From contig NZ_JARXVJ010000001.1 of the NCBI RefSeq assembly GCF_029892445.1, positions 4,340,001 to 4,404,000 on the forward strand: 64,000 nt of DNA. Direction: 5' to 3'. The DNA is from Chryseobacterium sp. H1D6B (GTDB taxonomy: Bacteria > Bacteroidota > Bacteroidia > Flavobacteriales > Weeksellaceae). The notes under the pieces were generated by a model that saw only the letters and a list, made by a program, of their open reading frames with translations, ran no database searches and was not told the origin of the DNA. How positions within the stretch are numbered: the first letter of the stretch is position 1; every line of letters starts with the position of its first letter. Made by a program: the position numbers and the translations under genes. This document shows, one piece after another, positions 9,001-17,141 of the stretch.

Positions 9001-9435
9001 CTAATGTTCGTGGTGATCTCTATCTCTTCCGTCAGATCTGTAATCTTTGGATTTGTGAGCCATATGGTTATATCTTTTATCGTTGTTCTTATTTCTATTA
9101 TATACTGCTACCGGATTCTGCCCTTTGTAGTATTTATTTTTAAACTTCAGATATTTATCTTTTCCTAAAATCCTTTCGATCTCATTGTATCGGTCTGTTT
9201 TCCATCTATCCGGCTTATTTACATATACTCTGTTCCAGGAATTGTAATCCGAATATCTGCGGTTAAGAGCATAAAGCTGATTGGCCTGTGTTTTAGACAA
9301 TAATAAATCTGCCACTACGGTCTGCCAGTTGACATCTGAAATACTTCTTCTATAATCGTTATAATAATTTGACTGTTGTGCATATCCTAAAGCAAACGCT
9401 CCTAGAAATAATGTAGTCATTAATATCTTTTTCAT
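9001..9435 (-). CDS. Small exported protein, His-rich tail, function unknown
   Basis: The 144 residues begin with a clear signal peptide ending at GYAQ. The mature part is basic and rich in Tyr, Asn and Arg, and ends in a His/Asp cluster (DRDHHEH) that could bind metal. The middle (VADLLLSKTQANQLYALNRRYSDYNSWNRVY, helical; ERILGKDKYLKFKNKYYKG) is vaguely like periplasmic helical hairpin proteins of the Spy/CpxP type, but no LTxxQ repeat is clear. I do not recognise the family. Its gene is monocistronic and has its own terminator. Confidence 0.6.
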   Translation of the reverse strand: MKKILMTTLFLGAFALGYAQQSNYYNDYRRSISDVNWQTVVADLLLSKTQANQLYALNRRYSDYNSWNRVYVNKPDRWKTDRYNEIERILGKDKYLKFKNKYYKGQNPVAVYNRNKNNDKRYNHMAHKSKDYRSDGRDRDHHEH

Positions 9436-9771
9436 TTTACTTTATTTAAATTAACTGGTTTACTAATTCCAATTAAAATGCCAAATTATAAACAGGCATT
9501 CACAATCTTTGTTAAAGCCCTTCTAACACGCTGTAAATCTTCTATATATTTTTTAAACACTTTTGAATAAATTAAATTTAAATAAATAATATTTAGATTT
9601 TCATACACTTCTGCTTTACGAAAATGGAGTTCAGCTTCTTGAAATTATTACATGCTCCGCTTATATTCAAAGAAATAAATTTGTTATATTATTTTTAATT
9701 TGTAATTTTAAAGAAGAGAACGTTATCAAATTCTCAATAATTCTTTTTAATTCAACTAAATCTCAATACTT
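9436..9771. other. AT-rich intergenic region, no gene seen
   Basis: This 336-bp stretch separates divergent genes. It must hold both promoters, but no exact TAnnTTTG box with good spacing was found for either. No repeat or RNA gene is visible. Confidence 0.4.
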
Positions 9772-10059
9772 ATGGAAAATATAAAATTTGAAATATCTCC
9801 ATATCAGGATGAACTGCAGCTATTAATTAACGGCAAAAAAACAGGCTTCATGTCTATAGAGATTGACGGAAGACAGCTTATTGTTTATTACACCAAGCTT
9901 GATGAAGAACTTGAAGGCCAGGGTTACGCTAAAATGCTTTTAGATGAACTTGTACGCTACGCAGAAGAAAAGGATCTATTGGTAGACCCTGAATGTGATT
10001 TTGTAAGACAGCAGTTTGAGAGCCATCCGAAAAGGTATAAAGATATCTGGCATGCTTAA
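9772..10059 (+). CDS. Small GNAT-like N-acetyltransferase (YidJ/NATD1 type)
   Basis: This 95-residue protein matches the short GNAT branch that consists of little more than the acetyl-CoA site. EGQGYAKML (residues 48-56) is the pyrophosphate-binding loop. The C-terminal DPECDFVRQQFESHP segment corresponds to the conserved P-x-C-x-F...HP signature of this subfamily. The substrate is unknown; proteins of this type are found widely as cytosolic single-domain enzymes. It ends one base before the convergent hydrolase gene, so the two transcripts must overlap at their 3' ends. Confidence 0.85.
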   Translation: MENIKFEISPYQDELQLLINGKKTGFMSIEIDGRQLIVYYTKLDEELEGQGYAKMLLDELVRYAEEKDLLVDPECDFVRQQFESHPKRYKDIWHA

Positions 10060-10060
10060 A

Positions 10061-11182
10061 TTAATCTTCCCACCAAATTCGAAACTGGTTATCAGATTTA
10101 TTTAAATCTACAGCTTCACCGATCATCGGGGTAAGAATATGTAAATTTTTCTCCTTTCCTAAAGTTGTTATCTTTTTTAAAGGTTCATTCCATGGATGGA
10201 GCGCCAGTGCAAATTTTGAGGAGTGGACAGGAATAACATTTTTAGCTTTAAGGTCTACACAGGCCTGTACCACATCTTCCGGCAGGCCGTGAATATATTT
10301 CCATGCTTCATTGTACTGTCCGTTCTCAATAATTACATAATCAAAAGGTCCGTATTTTTCCCCGATCATTTTGAAATGGGTATCATAGCCGCTGTCTCCG
10401 CCTAAAAAGATTTTCTTTGTTGGTGTTTCTAAAACATATGAAGTCCAGAGAGTACCGTTTCTTTTAACTTTCCTCCCTGAAAAATGCCTTGCCGGGGTGA
10501 AGGTTATTTTAAGATTATTTTTTAATTTAAAATGGGCACCCCACTCATCTTCAATAATCTGATCTTCTTTATAACCCCATCTTTCAAGATGTGCTCCTAC
10601 ACCTAAGGGAAGAATAACTTTTCCTACTCTGTTTTTTATCGCCTTTACAGTTGGATAATCTAAATGGTCAAAATGGTCATGTGTAATCACTAAATAATCT
10701 AAATCCGGAATATCTTCAGCTTTAAAAATATCCGATCCTTTAAAGGCTTTATTGAAATATTTGAACGGTGAACCATAAGTACTCAACACCGGATCGATTA
10801 AAAATGAAACTCCATCCGTCTGAATATAATAAGAAGAATGCCCCATCCAGATAAAAACATCTTCATTTTTTGGAATATTTTTTAAATCTGTGTGGACTGC
10901 AGGAATAGCATGAAGAGGTTTTAGAAGGGGATCTTTTTTAGCAAAAAAGAAATCATACATCACCTTTGTTACTCCATACCCTTCTGTAATAGACGGGGTA
11001 TGGCTGAGATTCTGAAATTGTTTGTTCTTATAAAGTGCAGACTGTTTCAGACGTTCAAGCCTCTTTCCTTTAGGTTCTGCACCGAAAACTTCCCGGCTGG
11101 TGATGATATAATAGGCCGCTGCTGCAAGAACAGCTATTGTAATAATTGAATAGATCATTTGTTTATAAAAAAATAACATCAA
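10061..11182 (-). CDS. Membrane-anchored metallo-beta-lactamase-fold hydrolase (UlaG/NAPE-PLD-like)
   Basis: A single N-terminal transmembrane segment (IYSIITIAVLAAAAYYI) is followed by a metallo-beta-lactamase domain with the HDHFDH zinc motif at residues 168-173. The MGHSSYYIQTDGVSFLIDPVLS strand and the FLGGDSGYDTHF loop are typical of the UlaG/N-acyl-phosphatidylethanolamine phospholipase D-like branch. A role on lipids is plausible by analogy only. The true start may be the internal ATG at 11,158, directly before the membrane segment. It converges on the acetyltransferase gene with a one-base gap. Confidence 0.85.
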   Translation of the reverse strand: MMLFFYKQMIYSIITIAVLAAAAYYIITSREVFGAEPKGKRLERLKQSALYKNKQFQNLSHTPSITEGYGVTKVMYDFFFAKKDPLLKPLHAIPAVHTDLKNIPKNEDVFIWMGHSSYYIQTDGVSFLIDPVLSTYGSPFKYFNKAFKGSDIFKAEDIPDLDYLVITHDHFDHLDYPTVKAIKNRVGKVILPLGVGAHLERWGYKEDQIIEDEWGAHFKLKNNLKITFTPARHFSGRKVKRNGTLWTSYVLETPTKKIFLGGDSGYDTHFKMIGEKYGPFDYVIIENGQYNEAWKYIHGLPEDVVQACVDLKAKNVIPVHSSKFALALHPWNEPLKKITTLGKEKNLHILTPMIGEAVDLNKSDNQFRIWWED

Positions 11183-11316
11183 ATGTATTGACTTTTAAGA
11201 TTAAATGAAAATATGAACAGCTATACCTCTATTTTTTAACTAAAATTATAATGTATTCAGAATAAATTATCACTTGTTTAATGAACAGATTATTTTAAAC
11301 TTTTTAACTTAGCGTT

Positions 11317-12873
11317 TTGAAAAACTCACAATCGTTGAAAAATTATTTGCTAATACTATTTGTTATCACTGTAACATCATGTTCTTCTGTGAGGAAACAT
11401 AATGAGCAGAGATCCTCTTTCATTCCCCCGGAAAAACTGAAAGAAGACATAGATTATGCGTATTCCAAACTTAAGGAAATGCATCCGCATTTATATTGGT
11501 ATATTTCAAAGGAAGAATTGGATTATAAATTCGACAGTGTAAAGAGTAGTATTGATAAGCCTCTCACACCGCTTGAATTTTATTTTAAATTACAGCCTGT
11601 CATTGCATCCATCCGTGAGGGACATCTTTCACTCAAAATGCCGAGAAAGAAATTCACCAGTAAAGAAATTAAATCCCTGAAAAATAAAAGAGCTTTATTC
11701 GGACGTTTTGAATATTATGTTCAAGATAATCGTTTATACATTATTGAAAATAAAGATTCCATAGAACATATAAAACCAGGAACTGAAATACTAAGTATCA
11801 ACAGCATTCCTGTTTCAGTATACCTTCAAAAATACAGAAGCCTGATAAGCAGTGACGGGTTAAATACTACTTTTCAGCCTTACTATTTAAAAGATATGTT
11901 CTTTAATTTTTACACTGCTGAAAAAGGGATCTACGACAGTGTCAAAATTGAAACGCTTTATAAAAATGAAAATCATGCTTACATCCTGAAAAGAGAATCC
12001 AAATCTCAGAATGATCTCGAAAAAGACAAAGAGGAAAAAAAGCTTACTCCCGAAAAAAAAATAAATGATTATGTAGCTTTTACGAATTCTTATAACCGGA
12101 ATTTTAAATTTCTCGATAAAGACAGTACTGTCGCTTATATGAAAGTGAAAAGTTTTTCACTGGATTATTCTAATAAATTTTATAGAGAAACTTTTGATAA
12201 AATTAAAAAGGCAGCAGCCTCTTACCTGATTATAGATGTCCGTAATAATTATGGCGGTTCTTTGGAGGAGATCAATAATTTATATTCTTATCTGGCTTCT
12301 GATCCTTATGTTTTAATAAAGCCTTCACAGATTACGTCAAGAACCACGCCTCTAAAAACCAATTATTTTCGAAAAAGCAGTCCGCTAGAATATGCTTTGA
12401 AAGGACTTACATATCCTACATACGTTTTTGCACAGACGTTCAGCACGTATAAAAAAGAAGGAAAAGTATATTATAAAATGAAAGCCGCTAAGATCACAAA
12501 ACCTAAAAAAGATGCTTTCCACGGAAAAGTATTTATGCTGATCAACGGCGGAAGTTTTTCGGCCTCTTCCATTATTACTTCTAAACTTAAAAACGATAAA
12601 CGGGTAGTTCTGATAGGGGAAGAAACCGGCGGTGCCAATGATGGAACTGTTGCCGGATTCTATTCTTACCAGAAACTTCCGAATTCTAAAATAAGACTGC
12701 CGATCGGTTTACTGCTGGTACAGCCTAATATTACCTTTTCAAATACTCAGAGAGGCGTAGTTCCGGATGTAGTAGTTTCTCAAAGCATGCAGGATATTAT
12801 TGAGAAAAAAGATCCGCAGCTAGACTGGGTAAGAAATGAAATTGAAAAGGAAAAGGAAAATTCAACTAAATAA
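11317..12873 (+). CDS. S41 family peptidase, lipoprotein (TTG start)
   Basis: The reading frame opens with TTG at 11,317 because a stop lies just upstream and no ATG precedes the signal. The N-terminus is a lipoprotein signal with C22 in TVTSCSS. A helical N-terminal region and a short PDZ-like section (ILSINSIPVSVYLQKY) lead into the tricorn/C-terminal-processing-protease core, with IIDVRNNYGGS and NGGSFSASSIITSKL (catalytic Ser around residue 410) and EETGGANDGTVAG. It probably degrades or processes periplasmic or surface proteins. YdcF follows 15 bases later and is likely co-transcribed. Confidence 0.85.
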   Translation: MKNSQSLKNYLLILFVITVTSCSSVRKHNEQRSSFIPPEKLKEDIDYAYSKLKEMHPHLYWYISKEELDYKFDSVKSSIDKPLTPLEFYFKLQPVIASIREGHLSLKMPRKKFTSKEIKSLKNKRALFGRFEYYVQDNRLYIIENKDSIEHIKPGTEILSINSIPVSVYLQKYRSLISSDGLNTTFQPYYLKDMFFNFYTAEKGIYDSVKIETLYKNENHAYILKRESKSQNDLEKDKEEKKLTPEKKINDYVAFTNSYNRNFKFLDKDSTVAYMKVKSFSLDYSNKFYRETFDKIKKAAASYLIIDVRNNYGGSLEEINNLYSYLASDPYVLIKPSQITSRTTPLKTNYFRKSSPLEYALKGLTYPTYVFAQTFSTYKKEGKVYYKMKAAKITKPKKDAFHGKVFMLINGGSFSASSIITSKLKNDKRVVLIGEETGGANDGTVAGFYSYQKLPNSKIRLPIGLLLVQPNITFSNTQRGVVPDVVVSQSMQDIIEKKDPQLDWVRNEIEKEKENSTK

Positions 12874-12888
12874 TTTCATTGGTTTCCT

Positions 12889-13452
12889 ATGTCTAAAATA
12901 ATTTTTAAAACCGTTAAATTTCTCTTCTTCATCATTCTGCTGTGGTTTACAGCTCATTCGTTATTCATCATTATTGACGGAGTATCTGACAGTGGAAAAA
13001 AGGCTGATCTGGCCGTCATCCTCGGCAATAAAGTAAATGAAGACGGTACTTTATCAGAAAGGCTTGAAAAGCGATTAGAAACCGGAATCAAGCTTTATAA
13101 AGACCATCGAATCAAAAAAATTCTGGTAAGCGGCGGACTGGGAAAAGAAGGTTTCTATGAGGGAGACAAAATGAAAGATTTTCTGCTAAAAAATGGAATT
13201 CCCGATTCTTTAATTTTCGTGGACAATAAAGGAAATAATACAAGAATGACAGTGGAAAATACTTTAGAATTAAGAAACAGGCTGCATTTCAACAGCGTAA
13301 TTGTTGTTTCACAGTATTTCCATGTCACCAGAACTAAAAAACTGTTTAAAGACAAAGGTTTTCAAAATGTGGAAAGTGTAAGTCCGGACTATTTTGAATG
13401 GCGGGATCTGTATTCTATTATAAGGGAATTTCCAGCTTACTATATTCAATAA
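12889..13452 (+). CDS. YdcF/SanA (DUF218) family membrane protein
   Basis: This 187-residue protein has one N-terminal membrane segment (FLFFIILLWFTAHSLFII) and a DUF218 domain. AVILGNKVNEDGTLSERL, KKILVSGGLGKEG and the downstream NTRMTVENT and VVSQYFHVTRTKK segments are the conserved core. Relatives such as SanA and ElyC affect envelope integrity and peptidoglycan or lipid-carrier metabolism, but the biochemical reaction is not settled. It is the last gene of the S41 peptidase unit and ends before a strong terminator. Confidence 0.85.
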   Translation: MSKIIFKTVKFLFFIILLWFTAHSLFIIIDGVSDSGKKADLAVILGNKVNEDGTLSERLEKRLETGIKLYKDHRIKKILVSGGLGKEGFYEGDKMKDFLLKNGIPDSLIFVDNKGNNTRMTVENTLELRNRLHFNSVIVVSQYFHVTRTKKLFKDKGFQNVESVSPDYFEWRDLYSIIREFPAYYIQ

Positions 13453-13465
13453 ATCATCTATATAA

Positions 13466-13496
13466 AGTTTTCGGCGGGCTCTGCCCGCCGAAAACT
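13466..13496 (+). terminator. Strong terminator after ydcF
   Basis: A perfect 14-bp, GC-rich stem (13,466-13,479 with 13,483-13,496) has a TCT loop and is followed by ATTTTTT. It lies 14 bases past the stop. Confidence 0.9.
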
Positions 13497-13545
13497 ATTT
13501 TTTAAATTCTTTTAAAAGATTCTCAATCTGCATAATATATTTACC

Positions 13546-13650
13546 CTAGAAATGCTTAAACCACCACTTCCCGATCAGAAATAAAGCAAATAACCCAATT
13601 GAAAGATTCCTTTATGTTTTTCAATTTTATCTAAAAACTCCTGTTATAAT
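13546..13650 (-). pseudogene. Possible frameshifted remnant of a small membrane-protein gene
   Basis: On the minus strand one frame reads EFLDKIEKHKGI, and the neighbouring frame continues SIGLFALFLIGKWWFKHF before a stop at 13,546-13,548. Together they look like the C-terminal end of a protein with a hydrophobic segment, broken by a one-base shift near 13,603. No upstream coding sequence connects to it. Chance cannot be excluded. Confidence 0.25.
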
Positions 13651-13777
13651 GAGGTCATAGCTTCCGGCTCTATGGAGTTAGTGGTATTTGTGAAAAAATG
13701 TTACAGTATTTGACAAAAAAATTCAGACTATTTTAAATAAAAACAATCTAATCGGCTAAATTTCAGCATTAAAAACA

Positions 13778-13801
13778 CGCAGTAAATCAAGATTTACTGC
13801 G
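13778..13801. terminator. Hairpin terminator between convergent genes
   Basis: A perfect 11-bp stem CGCAGTAAATC with its complement and an AA loop is followed by GGTTTTTTC on the plus strand and by a T run on the minus strand. It serves the aldehyde dehydrogenase gene and may act in both directions. Confidence 0.8.
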
Positions 13802-13838
13802 GGTTTTTTCTTTTCAATAAAAGCTGTAATAATTTGAA

Positions 13839-15470
13839 TTAAAAAAGATAATCTGTACTTAAAAAATTAGAATCATGATCCCTCACGATCGTATTTAAAA
13901 GATTTTTGTTTGATTCTGTCAGTTTTGCAGCCACTAAAGAACGGATCGAGAACGAACGAAGTGCATCGAAAACCGAAAGTGTCCCTTCCGCACTGTCTTT
14001 TCTTCCTGTAAACGGAAAAGCATCGGGACCTCTCTGCGCCTGGCAGTTGATATTGACACGGCTTACAAGATTCACAAACGGATCGATCAGTTTTGCTACT
14101 TCCTGCGGATCTTCACTGAAAATACTTACCTGCATTCCGTGGGATGCATTCACCTGATATTCGATCGGCTCGTCAATACTTTCAAAGGGAACTACCGGAA
14201 TTACCGGACCGAACTGTTCTTCGTGATACAGTTTCATTTCGCTGTTCACAGGATAAACCACTGCTGGAAAAACAAACGAAGCCTCGCTGTACCCTCCGTT
14301 CTCATTTAAAACTTCAGCGCCGTGGGCAACAGCATCATCAATACATTCTTTAAGATAAGAAGGTTTATTCACTTCCGGAAGAGGCGTTATTTTCACATCT
14401 TTTTCCCAAGGAAGTCCCGGCTTTAAAGCAGAAACCGCAGCATTTAATTTTTCAGTAAAAGCTCCTGCAATCTCTTTCTGTACAAAGATCAGTTTGAGTG
14501 CAGTACAGCGCTGTCCGTTAAAAGAAAGCGCCCCTAAAATACATTCGTTTACCGCTACATCAAGATCCGCATTTTTAGTTACGATCGCTGCATTTTTAGC
14601 ATCAAGACTTAAAATTGCTCTTAGGCGGTTGACTTTCGGGTGTAATTTTTTCAGACCGTTGGCTACTTTACTGGATCCGATAAATGCCAGAACATTTACT
14701 TTTCCGCTTTCCATGATCGGGGTGATAATGTCTGAACCTTTCCCGTACAGTGTGTTTACCGTTCCTTTTGGAAAAGCTTCTTTAAAGGCATTTAATAAAG
14801 GATAATGGGCTAAAACGCCGTGTTTGGGAAGTTTAAATAAGATGGTATTCCCCATAATTAATGCAGGAATCAAAGTTGTAAATATTTCGTTTAAAGGATA
14901 ATTAAACGGTCCCATACTTAAAACAACCCCAAGCGGAGCTCTTCTGATCTGTGCAATCGTTCCTTCCGCCTCTTGAAACCTTGACGATTCACGGTCTAAA
15001 TCCTTTAATGCATCGATGGTCTGATTGATATAATCTACAGTACGGTCAAATTCTTTGGTAGAATCTGCAAGCGTTTTTCCAATTTCCCACATCAGTAATT
15101 TGATGATCAGATCACGCTGCTGGATCATCAGATAAACGAACTTGTGCATGCATTTTATTCTCCCTTCAACGGACATTGCCGGCCACTCTCCCAGCCCGTT
15201 ATCATAGGCTTTTACACAGGCATCAAGAACTTCCATTGCTTCTTTAGGACCGATATTCGGAATGCTTCCCAGCAGTTTTCTTTCTAAACCTTTTTCTGTA
15301 GGGATACAGACGGGTGAATAAACATTAGTAACCTCTCCTTTCCATTCTACCAGTTCTCCGTTTAACAGATAAGTTCTCTGATGAATTTCCTGAACTTTAT
15401 ATTCTTCGGGTATCTGATCTTCGCTTTTAAAAATCTCCTGAAATGATGATCTGCCTTGTACTGAATCCAT
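13839..15470 (-). CDS. gapN: NADP-dependent glyceraldehyde-3-phosphate dehydrogenase-like aldehyde dehydrogenase
   Basis: This 543-residue protein belongs to the GapN/ALDH11 branch, which oxidises glyceraldehyde 3-phosphate to 3-phosphoglycerate without making ATP. GPFNYPL (residues 187-193) provides the oxyanion-hole Asn, FKLPKHG the cofactor-binding Lys, FIGSSKVA the glycine-rich turn, and FNGQRCTALK the catalytic Cys (C322). The usual LELGGK segment is replaced by LSLDAK (287-292), so the general-base Glu is Ser here. The N-terminal 60 residues are longer than in plant GapN. It is a single gene with its own terminator. Whether it keeps full activity is an open question. Confidence 0.85.
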   Translation of the reverse strand: MDSVQGRSSFQEIFKSEDQIPEEYKVQEIHQRTYLLNGELVEWKGEVTNVYSPVCIPTEKGLERKLLGSIPNIGPKEAMEVLDACVKAYDNGLGEWPAMSVEGRIKCMHKFVYLMIQQRDLIIKLLMWEIGKTLADSTKEFDRTVDYINQTIDALKDLDRESSRFQEAEGTIAQIRRAPLGVVLSMGPFNYPLNEIFTTLIPALIMGNTILFKLPKHGVLAHYPLLNAFKEAFPKGTVNTLYGKGSDIITPIMESGKVNVLAFIGSSKVANGLKKLHPKVNRLRAILSLDAKNAAIVTKNADLDVAVNECILGALSFNGQRCTALKLIFVQKEIAGAFTEKLNAAVSALKPGLPWEKDVKITPLPEVNKPSYLKECIDDAVAHGAEVLNENGGYSEASFVFPAVVYPVNSEMKLYHEEQFGPVIPVVPFESIDEPIEYQVNASHGMQVSIFSEDPQEVAKLIDPFVNLVSRVNINCQAQRGPDAFPFTGRKDSAEGTLSVFDALRSFSIRSLVAAKLTESNKNLLNTIVRDHDSNFLSTDYLF

Positions 15471-15617
15471 AAATCTTTTTATTTTTAATAGTTTGAGTTT
15501 AAACTTTGACAGAATAAAGGTAGCCGCTAAAATTGACTTTAAAAACAGGCCGTTAATAGATTTGTTCTATTTAGTGAATGTTTGAACTAAAATTAATGCA
15601 GGACACTAAAAAATGAA

Positions 15618-15625
15618 TAATTTTG
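15618..15625 (+). promoter_or_regulatory. Candidate -7 box for the exported thiol peroxidase
   Basis: TAATTTTG matches TAnnTTTG exactly, 16 bases before the chosen ATG. A longer in-frame TTG at 15,623 lies inside the box and is therefore not the start. Confidence 0.5.
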
Positions 15626-15640
15626 CTAAAAATAAAACTC

Positions 15641-16213
15641 ATGGTTTCAAAATTAATGTTCAGCACGTTATTATTTTTCTCCGTATTCTTTTTAGCTCAA
15701 AATGCTAAAACAGCCAATACCGTTATGATGGGAGGAAAACCGGTACATACTTACTCCAAACTGCCGGCAGTGAATAAAGCAGCTCCAAAGTTCACACTTA
15801 CCGATGTCACAATGAAAGACCAGACCCTGGATTCTTACAAAGGAAAATACCTGATCTTAAATATTTTCCCAAGTGTAGACACGGGTGTATGTTCAGCTTC
15901 TGTACGCCACTTCAATGAAGATGCGGCCAGCCTTCCGAATTCGGTTGTTCTTTGTATTTCCAAAGATCTTCCTTTTGCCCAAAAAAGATTCTGCGGCGCT
16001 GAAGGGATAAAAAATGTAGTGATGCTTTCAGATTTCCGTTCAGATTTTGGGAAAGTCTACGGCGTAGAGATTACAGATTCTATGATGAAAGGTCTTTTAA
16101 GCAGAGCGGTGGTCGTGATCGATCCTTCTGGAAAGATTATTTATGAAGAGCAGGTGGATGATATTTCACATGAGCCTAATTATGAGGCGGCGATTAAAGC
16201 AGTGAAAAAATAA
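15641..16213 (+). CDS. tpx: Exported thiol peroxidase (Tpx paralogue)
   Basis: This 190-residue protein is homologous over its full length to the cytosolic Tpx at 1,397 but begins with a signal peptide (LMFSTLLFFSVFFLAQ), placing it in the periplasm. The peroxidatic Cys is in FPSVDTGVCSAS and the resolving Cys in KRFCGAEG. One extra Cys (VVLCISKDL) replaces an Asn found in the cytosolic copy. The thioredoxin-like electron donor in the periplasm is unknown. It has its own promoter box. Confidence 0.9.
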   Translation: MVSKLMFSTLLFFSVFFLAQNAKTANTVMMGGKPVHTYSKLPAVNKAAPKFTLTDVTMKDQTLDSYKGKYLILNIFPSVDTGVCSASVRHFNEDAASLPNSVVLCISKDLPFAQKRFCGAEGIKNVVMLSDFRSDFGKVYGVEITDSMMKGLLSRAVVVIDPSGKIIYEEQVDDISHEPNYEAAIKAVKK

Positions 16214-16246
16214 GTTTTAAAGGGCTGGAATATTTTTAAAAATCTG

Positions 16247-16420
16247 ACCACAAAAGTCACAAAAGATTAACATTTTAGTTATTTTTAAGTTCATGCTGAA
16301 CTGCAGATAAGAGCACATAAGTTAAAAAAAATCTCTATTTTCTATGCTTTTGCAGGCTTTTGTTTTAAGAACAGGTCAACTTTAAATAATTTCAATACTA
16401 TCTTTTGTGACTTTTGCGGT
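16247..16420. repeat. Small element with 21-bp terminal inverted repeats (MITE-like)
   Basis: The ends at 16,247-16,267 and 16,400-16,420 are inverted repeats of 21 bp with a single mismatch (ACCRCAAAAGTCACAAAAG plus AT). The 132-bp interior is AT-rich and holds no gene. It fills the gap between the exported Tpx gene and the XRE regulator. The layout is that of a miniature inverted-repeat element, although no transposase or target duplication is seen here. Confidence 0.5.
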
Positions 16421-16509
16421 TTAAAATAAAATATAAACAAGTCAATATTAAGCGTATTTAGGTTACTTTATTTTGAGCAATATTTTGCATATTTGTAGAA
16501 AATACGGTT

Positions 16510-16887
16510 ATGCAAAAAGAAAAATTACGCAGCGTAAGAAAAAGAAAAGGAATTACACAGCAGCAGATCGCAGATATCATCGCAACAGATGTTTCCAACT
16601 ACAGCAGAAAAGAAAGCGGAGATGTGGGAATAAGAAAAGAAGAATGGGAAAAGATCGCCCTTTTTCTGGAAGTTCCCCTGGAGGAAATATATGAAGATGA
16701 AGAAGCTAAACAAATCTTTAGTTTTGATAATGTTACTTCAAGTAGTGGCTTTGGTAATAACGTAAATGGAAACCTGTATTGTAACGTTCCTGAATTTCTT
16801 CTGGAAAGCCAGAGAGACCTTATAGAACTTCTGAAAAAGGAAAACCAAAGACTGGAAGAAGAACTGAAAGGTTATAAGAATAAGTAG
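16510..16887 (+). CDS. XRE family helix-turn-helix regulator with C-terminal coiled coil
   Basis: Residues 3-58 form an XRE/Cro-type helix-turn-helix (KLRSVRKRKGITQQQIADII, followed by VSNYSRKESGD and LEVPLEEIYED). A Ser/Gly/Asn-rich linker (SSSGFGNNVNGNLYCN) follows, then a short coiled coil (DLIELLKKENQRLEEELK) that should dimerise it. This 125-residue layout is common for stand-alone flavobacterial regulators. It has its own terminator, so it is not in the same operon as the downstream two-gene cassette, although it could bind the palindrome in that cassette's promoter. Confidence 0.85.
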   Translation: MQKEKLRSVRKRKGITQQQIADIIATDVSNYSRKESGDVGIRKEEWEKIALFLEVPLEEIYEDEEAKQIFSFDNVTSSSGFGNNVNGNLYCNVPEFLLESQRDLIELLKKENQRLEEELKGYKNK

Positions 16888-16908
16888 TAATTTTCATCAA
16901 TAGATACA

Positions 16909-16935
16909 AAAAACTCAGCACACCGTTGAGTTTTT
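16909..16935 (+). terminator. Terminator after the XRE gene
   Basis: A 9-bp stem AAAAACTCA with its complement, a 9-base loop, and a T run lie 22 bases past the stop codon. Confidence 0.8.
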
Positions 16936-17090
16936 TTTATTTTTTCCTGCTCGTTCTTTTGTCCGAATAAAAGTTATTGAGGTTATTTTTTTAGGTTGAA
17001 AGTTTTTGAATTATGGGAAACCGTAACTATGATATAGTTTAACTATTTATATTTGAAAAAAACTTAAATATACTGAATAAAAAATGTTCG

Positions 17091-17098
17091 TATATTTG
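17091..17098 (+). promoter_or_regulatory. Candidate -7 box for the two-gene cassette
   Basis: TATATTTG is an exact TAnnTTTG match, 43 bases before the ATG at 17,142. No properly spaced -33 element is visible, so help from an activator is possible. Confidence 0.5.
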
Positions 17099-17099
17099 A

Positions 17100-17111
17100 T
17101 TGTGTACACAA
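17100..17111. promoter_or_regulatory. Perfect 12-bp palindrome at the predicted transcription start (candidate operator)
   Basis: TTGTGTACACAA is a perfect palindrome placed directly downstream of the -7 box, where RNA polymerase would start. That is a classic position for a repressor site. The adjacent XRE protein is the obvious candidate to bind it, but this is inference. Confidence 0.4.
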
Positions 17112-17141
17112 ATTAAAAAAATAAACTAAAAACAAAAATAT

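Noticed and set aside
16473..16694. 73-codon open frame (plus strand)
   Set aside because: It overlaps the XRE gene in another frame and is Lys/Arg-rich only because of AT-rich codons.
16735..16790. Ser/Gly/Asn-rich linker of the XRE protein as a third copy of the amyloid-like motif
   Set aside because: SSSGFGNNVNGNLYCN has a similar composition but lacks the KQTQxAGxNSxQxQ pattern, so it is not counted as the same motif.
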